DNA of 64,000 bases from Physcomitrium patens (GCF_000002425.4 NC_037272.1:12970174-13034173), one strand, 5' to 3'. Shown: positions 23,406-36,981, counted from the first letter of the stretch. The notes: generated from the letters alone by a model not told the origin. Numbers and translations are program-made.

Positions 23406-24491
23406 TGTGATAAAAATATTATAAAATCTTATATATCTTTAAGGTGATTTTTTTTCAAATTTCAACAATTCATACTTCACAATTGGATTTTCCAAATATA
23501 AAAAAATTTTATATAAAGTACTAATGTACTTTTAACAACTACCACCACAAACTTCAGTTACAAATTCATTATAGATCTTGAAATATTGCCAAAATCCTAA
23601 TAGTAGCTTCAAACTCTTGCTTATATATATATATGTGTGTAATTTTCTTCATATCTCACAAAATAAGTATTCAAATAATATATAATTTTGTTATATAACT
23701 TTTTAAGCTAATAATACATATTTTTTAGAAAATTTGAGCTAAAATTTCATATGAAAACTCTAGATATGGTTCCAACCATCACTATCATCAAAATACCTCA
23801 CTTATTGCTTTTGAATTATATGTGTTGACTTCAATGCTCTAAAAGTTTTTCATACAAATTCTATATATAATTTTTTTTTACAAAAGATGTAGATTTTAAA
23901 ATCATTCTTATGATTGCACTTTTTGATCTCTAAAATCTATCATAAATCTCCATGTATATTCAAAAGAATAATAATATGTCTTAAAAAGATACTTTAAATT
24001 TAAATGGCTATGACTTCATCACCTTAATTCCAAATCCTCTAAAATTTGCATATAAATTGTAGTACAAATCCAAAACCTTACAATTCTTACTTTTGATTCT
24101 CAAATGTTTCTATTGAAGTCGCCAAAATCCTTGTTATGGTTGTAGACAACCTATTGAATGCCTAATGGGCATGGCTTTTGACCAATAGGGATAACGATCT
24201 TTATCTTTTATCTTCATTCATCCATTCTTTACTTTCATCCCTCTAAATAATTTTCTTAGAGGTTTGAATCTTCATCTTTGAGTTCCAATCTTCTCTTTAA
24301 AATTTATACTAAATATCTAAATTCTATATAATTTAAATACTATAATCAATATAAGTAAATCTCAAAATAAATTTTGGTACATCAACTCTCTTTAAATTAA
24401 CTTACTAACTACTTTAAAATATATTAAAATTTATCAATATATTATCTATTTTAGTTAAATTTTATATACTATAAATAATTACAATATGACA
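23406..24491 (-). mobile_element. LTR family LD, copy 2: 5' LTR of Gy2
   Basis: 1,086 bases. On the minus strand it starts TGTCATATTG at 24491 and ends TATCACA at 23406. It aligns with 6370-7385 and more loosely with 61993-63211. It sits just upstream of Gy2 gag, and copy 4 sits at the same place relative to Gy3, which links LD to this gypsy family. No coding content. Confidence 0.75.
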
Positions 24492-24929
24492 ACAATGACT
24501 ATTGTAGTTGAAAAAACTCGTTTTTTTATAGATTTTTTTCTTTGGCAACCATGCTTCTCATTTTGTGGTTACATTGTTTTTGTAGATAATGTTGAGCAGT
24601 GTCTTTAGCTTCTCTAAAACATAAGCATATGCCTTCTTCACACCATTGAGTCTTCTTTTGTTCCATGAAAGATTTAAAATGTACCGTATTAATTTGTATT
24701 CGTTTTGATAATTTCCACAAAGAAGGATAATCTACCCTCTTTTAGAAAAAGATCAATATTAAAAAATAAAATTATTTGTTTAAAAGTGGATAGTCCACAA
24801 TCTTCAATACAAAAATAAAAGTGAGATAATTCACTTACTTCTAAAACAAGATAAAAATAATAAACTAGTATTCTTATCAAACTATTAAAGAAATAAATCT
24901 TAGAGAAAGAAATCTTTAATATACTCTTG
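24492..24929. other. unassigned sequence with a short minus-strand frame
   Basis: Holds a 64-codon minus-strand frame (24526-24720) rich in Lys, Gln and Cys. It is slightly less AT-rich than its surroundings and lies between two LTRs, so it could be a gag remnant. I cannot assign it to a family. Confidence 0.3.
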
Positions 24930-25421
24930 TGTCATTGAAAAGAACTAGAAAGTCACTCAAAGATGATATAATATTGAACTAGAATGGCTTTTGCCAAAAA
25001 CAAGAAAACTAGAAAGTCTTGAAATTAGACTAAAGATTAGAAATGCATTGACAAGAGTTAAGAAGGCTTAACTCTTGCCTCCATATATTCTCTTAACTAA
25101 GAGCTACGTGGCAACTTTCTATAGAACCTCCAAAATGTATTGACTTTGTAAGATACATATTTTAACTTATGAAGCAAGTTTTCTATATGTGTGCAACATA
25201 ATTAGCTTATTCTATAAGCTACTAATACATGGTTAACTTATTAACAAAGTTTCTAATCTATCAATTAACTACAAATATATATAAAGTCAAAGCAACACTT
25301 ATAGAGCTTCAAGGAAGCTTCTTTAGAAGGTATTATGAAATTAATCTATTTTTATTTATTTTTACTTACTTCTATCTAATCATATAGATATTTAATAGAG
25401 TACATATGTAAATCCATGACA
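24930..25421 (-). mobile_element. LTR family LC, minus-strand copy
   Basis: Its reverse complement starts TGTCATGGATTTACATATG. It follows the other LC copies through agcttc, gactttNtatat, a ttaacNatgtaNta block, aacttgc, aagNtaagatacatNttNNaaagtcaa and gaggttctatagaa. The low-coordinate end near 24930 is approximate. No target duplication is apparent. Confidence 0.65.
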
Positions 25422-25813
25422 ATATCTTACAGTTTAAGAACTTATAGAGCAACTTATATACACCGTTATAATAATAGATGTCAATTCAAAATCAAAATAC
25501 AAAGTGATAAAAAATTAGAAAACATCCTAGCAACCATTAATCTTAAATTCTAGTTTTAAGATACTTCTATTAATTATTGATATAATAATATACATGATGT
25601 TCGATTTTTCAAAAAAAATAGTATTTATGATTTATAATATTAATATAATTAATTTTTTTAAATCATTAATTAATATACTATTGATATAAAATATTATATT
25701 AAGTATTAATTTATTTTTATAATTCTAATAATATAAGAAGAATAATATGTTTGTTAAAATAAAATTCAAAAGTTAATAATTTAAAATTATATATAATATA
25801 CACATTAGTATAC

Positions 25814-25898
<85 letters not shown>

Positions 25899-26559
25899 TA
25901 AAAAATAAAAAATATTTTTATAATTCTTATATACAAAATTTTAGAATATTCTAAAATAAAATAAATTGTATCATATTTTTTTATTATAATATTACATTAA
26001 ATTATTTTTGGATTCCAATAGCTTGGAATAGGTAGTTTTTTACAAAATATTTTGTATTATGTAACTAGAAGTAATGACTTAAAATAAAAGGATTTATTAA
26101 ACTCTACAATGAGTATTATAAAGGGATGCAATATTGACTAAGATGTAGAATTGTTCTTCAAAATTTAGATTTTTATTAAGAATATAGATGTAAAATTTAG
26201 TACTTTATATAAGTATTTAATTTAATTTGATGGTATTTCATGTATATTATTTACCATCATATATAATAAAAAGACTCATTTTAGTTGTGGTTTTTATAAC
26301 CACATTTATTTTAATTATAAAACTATTTAGATATATAATTTTTATAAAAAATATTTTATGATTTGTAAAATAATTTAAAACGAAATAAATCTATATAATA
26401 ACTTATATAAAAATTATATTTCAAAAATAAATTTAATTTAATGAATTTTTAATTTTTAAAATTAAAATATAATAAAAAATTATAATATTTTATAATAGAA
26501 TTTGTATAAAATAAAAAAAAACTAAAATGTTGCTAATATCTATATTATTTCTTCTATTG
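25422..26559. other. AT-rich spacer
   Basis: Very AT-rich, with no domain, RNA gene or long frame. Part of it may be the continuation of repeat R1 (copy 2), whose first copy is also followed by AT-rich sequence and a TA run. Confidence 0.35.
25807..25886. repeat. (TA)n microsatellite
   Basis: A nearly pure TA dinucleotide run of about 80 bases, interrupted early by TACA units. Confidence 0.95.
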
Positions 26560-26803
26560 AGAAAAAATAATCAATGATGAATCTTTTTTTATAAAATATC
26601 TATGTTTGAAAAAAAAATTAATGGATAAATTTTATGAATTATAAGAATTCTTGAAAATAAAAGTATTATGCACATTGAGTATTGTTGTCTATGACAACAA
26701 AAAAAAATTGTTTGAAGCAATAGTAGTGCTTGAAAAGAAGGATTGAAAGACAACATTTGAATAAAATTCAACATCCATATCAATGTAGATCAATGTGGAT
26801 CCA
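26560..26803 (-). repeat. interspersed repeat R1, copy 2
   Basis: The reverse complement matches 4098-4330 from ggatccacatt through ttgcttcaaacaatttttt and caaacatagatattttata to cattgattatttt. The 64-codon frame at 26589-26783 exists only because of this shared sequence and matches the frame of copy 1 in its middle part. Coding status is doubtful. Confidence 0.7.
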
Positions 26804-27094
26804 ATAAGAAATAGACTCTAAGTTCTTAACCTACTGTCTTCCAAACTAATTGGCTTTCAATTTTCTCAATTCTTCTACATTCCCTCTTTTTGTTCTTAGA
26901 ATTCTAATCAATAATTGAAATTATATTCAAGCAATAATTGCAATACAATAGCCTAAAATCATGGAGTCAATCAATTGAAGGAATTTTTTGCAATACATAG
27001 TAAAGGCTTTGTTAAGGACTTCAACTTGCAAAAAGAATCCTACCAACTTTAAGAATCTTTAGCCTCTCTTATACTCTTTCTTTAAACCTACTAC
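26804..27094. other. spacer before the chromovirus
   Basis: AT-rich, with no recognisable content. Its last five bases (actac, 27090-27094) pair with the 3' side of the chromovirus as a likely target duplication. Confidence 0.4.
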
Positions 27095-27651
27095 TATCAT
27101 GGACATATATTTACAATAATTATTACCTAAGTGATATGAATAGGTAAAAATTAATGAAAATAGATTGATTTTATAATATCTTTTAAAAAAGCTTTCTAAA
27201 AGCTTCATAGATGTTGCTATGACTTTGCATGTATTTTTAATTGATTGATAGGTTAGAAACTTGGTTAATAAATTAACCATGTACCACATATATTGATAGC
27301 TTACAAAATAAGCTAATTATGTAGCATCTATATAGAAAACTTGGCTTGTAAGTTAAGATACGTATTATAAAAATTCAACACGTTTTAGAGGTCCTATAGA
27401 ATATTATCACATAGCTCTTAGGTAAATAATATGTATAAAAACAAGAGTAAAGTCTTTTTCACATTTACATTTTTTTTTTTTTTTTTTTTTTTTTTTAATC
27501 TAGTTTTAAAAAGTCTTTAGTTTTTTTGTCTTTTGACAATAGCCATTTGAATTTCTTTTTAATATACATACTTTTTCAATTCCATTTTATTATAATTATT
27601 TTAAAAAGTCTTGTTTTTTTATTTATTTTCATTGAATTTTTGTCCTTTATA
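27095..27651 (+). repeat. 5' LTR of the chromovirus (family LC)
   Basis: 557 bases, starting TATCATGGACAT (consensus TGTCATGGACAT) and ending near TCCTTTATA (consensus CCTTTGACA). It is clearly the same sequence as 50472-51015, 24930-25421 and the split 3' LTR. A T-run (27470-27496) replaces part of the CTTTTCTTC stretch seen in other copies. Confidence 0.75.
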
Positions 27652-27672
27652 GATTTAAAAGAATATGCTTAT

Positions 27673-27685
27673 AATATCAAAGCTC
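27673..27685 (+). other. chromovirus primer-binding site, initiator-Met type
   Basis: AATATCAAAGCTC lies about 20 bases after the 5' LTR and resembles TGGTATCAGAGCTC. Position and similarity support initiator-Met priming. Confidence 0.55.
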
Positions 27686-30653
27686 TGTCTTTTTTTTAAT
27701 TAAGAGTAGATTATGTCATTTGCTTGATATGACATAAGTATATTAGAAATTATAGATTACTATCTTTTAAACTAATATTATTTATAGTATTTTTTAAATT
27801 TTTAAGTTCTTTTTTTTTACTTATCTTGAGTAATATGAAATATTTTTTTTCAAAGTATTATCATAGCAGAGCTTGTTAAAATGAAGAATATAATTTCATA
27901 AATTAAAGAAAAATTTAGAAAGTTAATTCTTGCTATGAATCAACTCAATTTACTATAACAAAAAAAATAAGAATGACAAAAAATAGAGATATAGAGATGA
28001 TTAGAGCTACTTCAGTATCTACACTAAATCATGTCTCTTTTCCTATAGTGGAATACCATTCAAGCACTAGAAAACTAAGAATTGTCTCACATAAGAAGTT
28101 TGATGGTACAAGATCAAATTTTTAAGGATTCATCAATCAAGTACAACTAGTTTTTGAACTTCAACTCCAAAGCTATTCAATTCCAAGATTACAACTTAAG
28201 TTTATTCAAACATTTTTTTTATTCTACATTATAATAGTTTTCATCTTTTTTTGAATGACGAGACCTCATATTGGATAATTTGGAAGCTTTCTTGGAGGAG
28301 TTTTGATCTATATGTGGAGAACATGATAAAGTTTATATTGTAATTAAGAAGATTTATAATTTGCAATCAAAAAATAAATCTATAATATTATATGCTTTAC
28401 AATTTAGATAACTTATAATTGATATCAAATAAGATAATTTTACATTAATTAGTCAATTTTTTTATAGATTATAATATGAGATAAAAAAATTAATACTTAA
28501 TTTACCTGATCCTCAAACATTGAGTCAAACAATTGATTTTGCTATAAGCTATAATAATCAATTTTTTGAATTTAGATCTAAAAATTACATAAATAGGTAA
28601 TTAAATTATTATAATTCAATGAAAATATCAACATCTTTTCAATACATATCTTTGGAAGTAGAGAATATATAAATTGATATGATACATTTCAAATTTCTTA
28701 TTGAACAAGAAAAGACTTATCATTATCAAAAAGAATTATATTTATATTATGAAGACCTAATGAATACTATTTAATATTATTCAAAGAAGCAATGCAATTA
28801 TAAAATAAGAAGTAAAATTGTCAAAGAAGACAATATATCAAAAAATAAGTTTATTTAGCTACAATAAGAACCATGCGGCTGGAACCTTACACAACATCTA
28901 ATGAAGATCCTATTCTCTCTTTAGAAACTTCTTCTTATTTTATGATAGATATTTTTTTAGGATCTAAACATCATAAAGGCCTCTACTTTACTAAATTTAA
29001 GAATCTTTGCTTATTTTTTAAATAATTTTTTTGTTAAAAGACATAATATATCTTTAGTGAAGAAAATAAAATCTATTCATTTAAAAGTCATAGATGATTG
29101 TCCATTGTTATTCATAAAATATTTATTTTAGAAGTAATAGCTAATGGTTATAATAGCTTTGTGATATTTAAAATCATTAGATCTCTTTTTAATTTAATTA
29201 TTTTAGATTTTCCATCGTTAAAAAGTATAATCTTCAAATAGATTGAATTTTTTGTAGTCTTAATTTTTTTGAAAGTATAATTAAGAGCATAATTAATCAA
29301 GTATATTTTAATAAGTATATTATAATCAAACTTATATTGTAGGTGCAAGAGTTTTCTTGTATACCACAAAAGAAAGATCACCTTGTGTCATTTATGCCAC
29401 ACTTATTTCCAATGGCGAAAAGACTTCAAATGGAATTCTTAGACAATATCAAGATTTTTAAGATATATTTGAAAAGAAGAATTTAGATATTCTTTTGAAA
29501 AATCATTCCTTTTATTGCTCAATTGGCCTTTAAGAAAGAATTCAATTATTATTTGAATCAATCTATAATTTATCATAAAATAAGTTCTCTAAACTCAAAA
29601 GTACATTGAAGAAAATTTTATAAAAAAATTCATGCACTATTTCAAATCTTCAATAGAAGCTTTAATTTTATTTATAAAAAAAATAGATCATTGAAAATTT
29701 GTATTAGTTTTCTAGGATTCAATAAGATCATCATCAAAAATAGATGTCTACTATCTTTGATATATGAACTTCTTAATCAATTGAATCAAACTAAGATCTA
29801 TATAAAAATAGATCTATAAGAGGCATACAATTTGGTATGCATCAAAAAAAGAGATAAATAGAGACCACATTTCAAATCAAGTACCTATATTTTGAATATA
29901 AGGTCATATCTTTTAGATTTACTAATGCACTAGTAGCTTTTCAGCATTTAATAAATAGTGTCTTTTGAGAATTTTTGGATAATTTTATTTTTGGCTATTT
30001 AGACCATATCTTAATCTATTCTAAGAATACAGAAAAAGATGAATTTCATGTTTGTCATGTGTTACAAAAAGTAAGAGATGCAAGATTCTATGCCAAGATA
30101 GAAAAGTGTATATTTTATATTACTCAAGTTGATTTCTTAAAATACATAATTTCAAATAATATACTTATGATGGATATTAAAAAAATTCAAATTATTATGA
30201 ATTAAAAGAACTCAAAAAAGATAAGAAATATCTAATGTTTTTTAAAATTTTCCAACTACTATTGAATCTTCATCAAAGACTTCTTTCAACTTATAATTTT
30301 ACTTACATGTTTGACTAACAAAGAAAAACTTCAATGGAATCAAAAAAAAAAAATATATATATATATATATATATTTGAAGCTTTGAAAATGCCTTTGGAT
30401 TTATACCAATCTTTTATTGCATCAACTTTTCTAGGCTATTTTTTATGGAAATAGATGTATAAGACTTTTCTTTGGATACCATATTGCCACAAATAAAAAC
30501 AAATGATAAACTTCATCTAGTAGCTTTTTATTCCAAAAACTTTTCAGTAGTCAAGATTAACTATAAGATCCATAACAAAGATTTTTTTGCAATCATGGAT
30601 TTATTTCAATAATGGTGCTATTATCTAGAAGGCGTTCTTAATTTAGTCACAAT

Positions 30654-31620
30654 TGTTGTATTACATGAAGCCTTGCTTGAGAATACATCAAGCACTTGGT
30701 TGTAGAAGGTAGAAGGAGTATTGCAACAACAATCTTCTAATTCTAATAGAATTCAAAATAACTCCAATAAAATCTTAAAAAGATTAATCAAGCTTTAATA
30801 AAATCCAAATAAAATTCAAAGAAATTATAAAAAAAGCATGAAGAATCTTAAAGAAATTCAAAAGAAGTATTAAAATAAAATCCAAAATATATCTTAAATA
30901 AATCTCAAGAAAATCTTAATTTAATCTTACTTAAAATTCTAATATTCTTTATTTAAATCCTAAGTCAAATCCTAACTAAATCTTAAAAAAATCCTAAATC
31001 CTAACCAATTCTTAAATCCTAAATCAAATCCTAATCAAATTAGCCTAATCCTAGGACAGTTTAGAACCTCAATATCTATCAATTACACCATTGATCTTGT
31101 TTAAGATTTTACATAACTTTTAACAATTAAGTTTTCAATAAATTTATAAAATTTGAAGAAGATAAAATTCACCAGATAGAAGATTAAATCTGAATTCTAC
31201 TTGGGTATTGACTACCCTCCTATTCTAATTTGAATGTTGAAATTTCAATGCTAATATTTCTTTTTTGAACTATTGAATTTCCTCCAAAATATATTTAAAC
31301 TAAAGAAAATTAAGTCTTGTCTCTATATAAAAAAAAATCACTTTAATCCAACTAACAAATTGCTAAAGATCTTAAAAATACTCCCTAACCCTCAAATTTC
31401 AATTTTTGAGATGTCAACGTATTAAAACCTTTACATACTTCAATCTAACCATTCAATTAACCTCAAAATTTTTATATACATTTATAACTAGAATAACAAT
31501 ACATTGCCCAAAATTCATCTACATACGAAAATTTTGTGGTGTATATTTTATGCCAATAGTCATTTTAAATTGTCATCAAGCCTATTGGAGCATGCCCTTC
31601 TTAAGATTCAAATTCAAGAT
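30654..31620 (-). mobile_element. LA-family LTR, copy 4, inside chromovirus RNase H
   Basis: The low-coordinate end is TGTTGTATTACATG, the reverse complement of the LA 3' terminus. It is followed by reverse-complement matches to caagc, cttggt and the tNNaaccttctacaac block. A decayed, inverted 11-bp array (CCTAAATCAAAT-like) lies at 30,735-31,060. RNase H is lost at 30653 and resumes around 31622, which brackets the insertion. The high-coordinate end is imprecise. The frame at 31406-31630 is incidental. Confidence 0.6.
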
Positions 31621-31925
31621 TATTTATTGATCAAGAAAATAACAAGGTTTGTTAGATGTATTTTTTAGATAATCTTATTTTATACCAAAGGAAGGAAATG
31701 CTACTTATTGAAGCTAGAGCATCTTCATCTTTAAGCAATGAAATCAGTACTAGTTGTTGATTCAATTTTTATTAAGAAAAATTAATCAAATATATCTTCT
31801 TATCTTTTTATTTGTAATATTAAAAAAAAACTTTTAAAGTCTCATAATAATTCCAAGTTTGAATTTAAGTATAATCTATTATATTTCAAGGGATGCTTAT
31901 ATGTTCCAAAAAATAAAGGTCAATA

Positions 31926-32025
31926 NNNNNNNNNNNNNNNNNNNNNNNNNNNNNNNNNNNNNNNNNNNNNNNNNNNNNNNNNNNNNNNNNNNNNNNNNNN
32001 NNNNNNNNNNNNNNNNNNNNNNNNN
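31926..32025. other. assembly gap (100 N)
   Basis: Exactly 100 N, the usual placeholder for a scaffold gap of unknown size. Chromovirus sequence flanks it (GCLYVPKNKG before, the H2C2 region after), so the missing sequence is probably linker between RNase H and integrase. Confidence 0.98.
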
Positions 32026-32166
32026 CTCCCATATATGGGGAAGTCCCAATATCAAGGATTTTTGGTGGCCCAAATGTATAAGGTAGTCAAAGATTTTGTA
32101 TAATCTTGTGATATTTTCTCAAGAATAAAAACTCTTTCTGATTGATCTTACAAACTTCTTCAGCAA

Positions 32167-32292
32167 CAATCATGGTCTTCTATTTTTATGGATTTTATTA
32201 TTTTATAACAATCATGGTCTTCTATTTCTATGGATTTTATTATTTTACAATAATCATGGTCTTCTATTTCTATGGATTTTATTATGGATCTT
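32167..32292 (+). repeat. 42-bp tandem triplication at the integrase core start
   Basis: Three units of 42 bases, each containing AATCATGGTCTTCTATTT and a TATGGATTTTATTAT segment. The period is 14 codons, so the frame is kept. The third unit runs straight into the conserved WSSISMDFIMDLP block. The units differ at few positions, so the duplication is younger than most of the element's decay. Confidence 0.85.
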
Positions 32293-33881
32293 CCAGTCTT
32301 AAGTTCTTATGATTTTATATTGATGATAGTAGATTGTTTCACCAAGATGGCACATTTTGTACCATGCATAAAATCTACCATAGATAAAAAAACAACTAAG
32401 CTTTTTTTTAACAACATCTATCACTATCATGGATTATTTAAGGATATTATATTAGATAAGAAAACTCAATTTGTATCAAGATTTTAAAGAATATTTTTTA
32501 AAATTCTAAAAGTAGACATAAAACTATCTTTGGCATTCTATCTTCAAATTGATAGACAAACAAAGCATATGAATGAAGTTTTAAAGTAATGATTGAGATA
32601 TTCCATCAACTATCAATAAGATAATCAAACAAATCTTTTGTCATTTGTAGGATTTTCTTATAACAACATAGTACATTTTTCTATATAATAAATATATATA
32701 TTTTTAATTATGGTTATCATCCATGACTTGATGCTTCTGACTTTTTAAAAGTTAATAATTTTATAATAAAAGATTTAATAAATAATTTAATAAATCATTT
32801 AGTAAATTTATTAATCGTATCAATAATAAAGGTACAATTAAAAGAGGCTCAAGATCAACAAAAGAATAATATGGATGTTTATAGTAAGTAATAACTTCAT
32901 TTTTATGTTGGTGATAAGGTATAATTACTTTATCATAATATTAAAACTATTTATTCTTTTGAAAAGTTAGATTACTATACATTTGGACCATTTTGTATTT
33001 ATAAATAAGTTAATTCACTTTCTTATCAATTAAATCTACCAAAATCTATGAAAATCCATCCCATATTTTACGTGTCTCTTTTAGAGCCATATATAACAGT
33101 GAATATCTTGAGAAGAAGATATATAACATTACCTATATAGAAGTAGATAATAATTAAAAATTCAAGATAGAAAAAGTCTTAGATTTGAAACAATGCTAAT
33201 TTAGGTTAGAATATCTTATTTATTAGTACAAATATAATATTAATAAATATACATAGAATCCAACAAAATATCTTATAAATGCAACAGAGAAGATCAAAGC
33301 TTTTCATCAATGACATCCATCAAAATTAAGATGAAAAATAGCAAATCTTTGTCATAAAAGAAACTTAATTTAAAAAATATTACATTCTATTTTTTATCCT
33401 TGTTTTTATTTTTTATATAATTGTGGCATTAATAAGATAAAGAATCATTACCAAAAAAATTCAACTTAAGAGCCATCATTTATTAATTTATTGGACAAGA
33501 TATTATAATAACCATAGCCTTCAAGATGACGTAATAGAAATGAAGACCTTCAAAAGTGACATGTTCTTCCTTGAATAAATGGCGAGATACAATGCATTTG
33601 ATATTATAACATAGGAAGAGAGTCTCTAATTTTGGTGATTTTATCAGAAGTAGAAATGACTCATGATAATATTACAAGTATTTTTTTTGAAAAAAGTTAT
33701 AAATATCTCAACAATGATTAAATAAGGTGGTCTTCTTACCCTAGAATGAGACATTATCAATGGCTGTGAAGACTTATCAACTACCTTTGAAGGAAACAAA
33801 GATCATAGTATGTAGCAAATATAATTTGTTGCATTTTAGACTTCTTTAACATGTGATCATTGCTCCTCGTAGAACTCATCT

Positions 33882-33897
33882 TTAAAGAGAAGGATAA
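33882..33897 (+). other. polypurine tract of the chromovirus
   Basis: The purine-rich stretch around AAAGAGAAGGATAA lies directly before the 3' LTR start (33898). This is where the plus-strand primer tract should be. Confidence 0.5.
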
Positions 33898-34183
33898 TAT
33901 TTTAGACATGTATTTATTTTTATTATTATTTAAGTAATATAAATAGGTAGAAATAAGTAAAATTAGATTAATTTCATAATATATTCTAAAAGAACTTCTT
34001 AGAAGTTTCATAGATGCTACTTTGACTTTACATGTGTTTATAGTTAATTGATAGATTAAAAAATTAATTAACAAGTTAACCACATACTACACATATTGAT
34101 AGCTTACAAAATAAGCTAATTATATGGCACCAATGTAAAAAACTTGCCTTGCAAGTTAAGATACATGTTGTAAAAAGTCAACA
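33898..34183 (+). repeat. 3' LTR of the chromovirus, first part
   Basis: Starts TATTTTAGACATG and follows the 5' LTR through the ttcatagatg, ccacatNNtacacatattgatagcttacaaaataagctaatta and aacttgccttgcaagttaagatacat blocks. It breaks at gtcaaca, where LE begins. It continues at 36987; the two parts total 547 bases against 557 in the 5' LTR. Confidence 0.75.
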
Positions 34184-36981
34184 TGTGAATACAATTAAAA
34201 GATCCAATGATTAGTTATAATTACTTTTGTAAATTTTTACATATTTTTATTAATTTTAATATTTAGATGATTAATTAATAGATCAAAATTAGTTATTTAG
34301 TTAATCATGACTTTTATCATATTTTTAGGTTATTAATTAGATAGATACTTCTAATTATTAGATTGATTGATTATTAAAATTATTAAAATTATTAAAATAG
34401 TAAATTTAGAAGTTCTATGATTTCTTTCTTGATTTGGTTTAAATTTTCTTTTTGTTCCAAAATTAAAATTTTAGTAGAATTTTTCTTCTAATTCTTAGAA
34501 ATTATATCTTAAATTAATCCATAATCTTAATTTTCTATTCCAATGCTAATCTCTAATTTGACTATGATTAGAGAACTCTTCAAATCTAATTGCTCTATCT
34601 TTTTAATTAATTTCAAGATTTTGAAGCTTAAATTCTATTTTGTAATTTAAATGGATTAAAATGTATAAAATCTAATTGTTAAATTAATAATGATCTTTAA
34701 AAGATGGAGATGAGCTATTTTTTATGGTAGAATTTTCTTTCATAGTGATTTTTATTACTATTTAGAGTTGAAGAATGTAGAATAAATAAATAAATCAAAA
34801 ATCAAAAGCATATTAATTTAAGGCAAAATTGAAATTAGAGGTTGTAATTTGCTAAGAGTTTTTACTTAAAGGAGTTCAAATTGAAGAATGGTGATCATGA
34901 AGGCTTTGATGGCAAGAATCCTTGCTGATCTCCTAATTAAGATACTTAGAATTAAAATTTTAGTTAAAATTTACAACTATATTAGCAAATTAATTGATTT
35001 TAATGACTTAAAACTTTGATTTGAAGTCGTAAATAGTCATTCTTAGGAAATAATGTGTTTTGGATACATTGGTGGTGTTGGTTTTGCCAAAAAGACATTA
35101 ATTTTTGACTTACAGCATTTTCAACATTAAAATCCATTTTAGGCTTAGAATGATTGTGGACCCTTGATCTTGGTTAGTTTTTTTTTGATTTGGATGGTGG
35201 AGATGTGGCCACCACCTTTGAGCCTCCTTCCACCTCATTAAGAGGGCTTGGGTGGCCGAGCTCCCTCTTTCTCTTTCTTTCTCTCTCTCTCTTTTATGGC
35301 AAAGCTATGCCAATTTTTTTCTTTTTTTTTAATAAAAACTCCTTCCATTTTGTAATTGCTTAGGTTTCTACCTCTTAGTTTCTATAGTTTTATTACTTCT
35401 TTGCAATATTTTGTGGCCACCTTCCTCTACTTATTAGATTTCCAAGGACACCAAGTACACATAATTTAGAACTTTAATGAATTGTTGGTAGAATTTCAAG
35501 TGAAGAAGGGTGCATCTCCATGGCCTTGGAGAAATGCCAACTTCAAAAAATCATTGCTCAATAATCCATATCTTGATTCTTAAGTGCTTTTTAATTTTTA
35601 TTGCATTTTAAAGTCTAATTTTTAGAAAAAAAAATTAATTAGAATGTTTAAAGCTTTTATGAATTTTCAGTGAATTCTTAAGTAAGAAGGGTTCTGTTGG
35701 CAGTTGGTACAAGGGCAATGCATTAGAGTTAGCTTTGGAATTTTTTAGCGTGGTGCTTGTTAAAGATTATTTTATAAAAAATATTTCAAAAAAAGCACCT
35801 TAAATTCTAATTCCAAATAAAATTTAAATTGAAAATTTTGAAGCTTTTATGAATTTCTAGTGAATTATTAAATGTAAGGAGGTCTGCTACCCTGGCAGTT
35901 CGGGAGGCCAACTGTAAGAATTCACTTCTCAACTACTGCATACTGGAATATTGCAAAAATTGAGGGATAGGAGTTCATCCAAGTGAAGGTTGAGCACAAA
36001 AAAACTCACACATGTAGGAGCTAAAGAGGATTTTGACGGATTTCTAATTGGTCAGGGTTTGCTACCTCAATTCAGCATGGTGAAGGTAACCTTTCTTCCC
36101 TAATCACCTCCTAATTACACTTGTTAGTGCATGGATTGCTAGATCCACTCTTCACTCATCTTATTACCTCTAATTAATACTACTTTAGTGAACCTCATCT
36201 TGATAATTAATTATTATTTTTTAACTTCTATTTATCTTTTGACCTTCACTTTTTAATCTTATGTTATTTCAATCTTTGTTTAACTTTTCACTTTAAATTT
36301 ATTTTTTAATCTTTAAATTTTTATCTTTATATTATTCTATTTTTACTCAACTTTTAACTTTTAACTTTATTTTTTATCTTCTACTTTTAACCTTAAGATT
36401 ATTTCATTTTTTAAAAATTTTTAACCTTAATTTATAACTTTTATTTTTTACCTCCAACTTTTAACTTGTTATTTATTTTATTTTTTATCTTTTAATTTTT
36501 ATCTTTTATATTAAAAAATTTAACTCCATATTAATACTGAATTTTAATATTTAAAGCTAATTATTAAAGAATTTCCAACTCTGGATGAAGTTTTGCCATC
36601 AAAACTTCATCCATAGATAACTTCTTGGATGTAATTCTAATTTGCATGGTTAATACTATTTCGGAAAGCCCTAGACTAGAACTCTAGTGTCGTATCAATT
36701 ATTTTTATTTTTATACTAACTCATAATTTTCAAAGTTTAAGCTTAGTCAAATAAGTCTTGGAAGACATTTACCTAAATGAACTGCAATTGCTAAAAAATA
36801 AATCATAAAAATATGTAATTGACTTGATTGTATTTTATTGGATAAATTGTGAGTATTATATCATTTTTTTTTATTTATCTTATCTATAGTTTGCATCTCT
36901 ACATTAATTAATATTAGACTCTAATCTAAGTTACAATTTAATTAAATTGGACTTAAGTGAGGAGAGAAAAAACCACCCATA
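34184..36981 (+). mobile_element. LE solo LTR, copy 1, nested in the chromovirus 3' LTR
   Basis: 2,798 bases. It starts TGTGAATACAATTAAAA and ends AACCACCCATA. It is flanked by the exact 5-bp duplication CAACA (34179-34183 and 36982-36986). The other LC copies read straight through this point. A second copy at 55675-57947 has the same tips in the opposite orientation. It has no long frame and no terminal direct repeats, so a long solo LTR is the best reading. Inside are a CT-rich track (35265-35295) next to ttttatggcaaagc, and an AATAAAA near 35330 that could serve as a polyadenylation signal. The frame at 33781-34083 lies mostly outside it and is incidental. Confidence 0.8.

Larger units (their letters stand above)
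28000..33340 (+). pseudogene. chromovirus gag-pol with chromodomain-like tail, decayed
   Basis: Gag (28080-28620) shows KKFDGTRSNF, a FINQVQLVFELQ block and LNLPDPQTLSQTIDFA. RT (29880-30210) shows FTNAL, then FGYLDHILIYSKN; the second catalytic Asp is His (codon 30005-30007). RNase H (30400-30640) is cut by an LTR and resumes near 31622 with IDQEN. After the gap, the integrase H2C2 region (WGSPNIKDFWWPK) and core (SISMDFIMDLP, IVDCFTKMAHFVPC) follow to about 32590. The C-terminal part (33100-33340) fits a chromodomain in spacing, ending NATEKIKAFH then HPSK with one intervening stop. This identifies a chromovirus from established domain order. It is non-functional. Confidence 0.8.
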
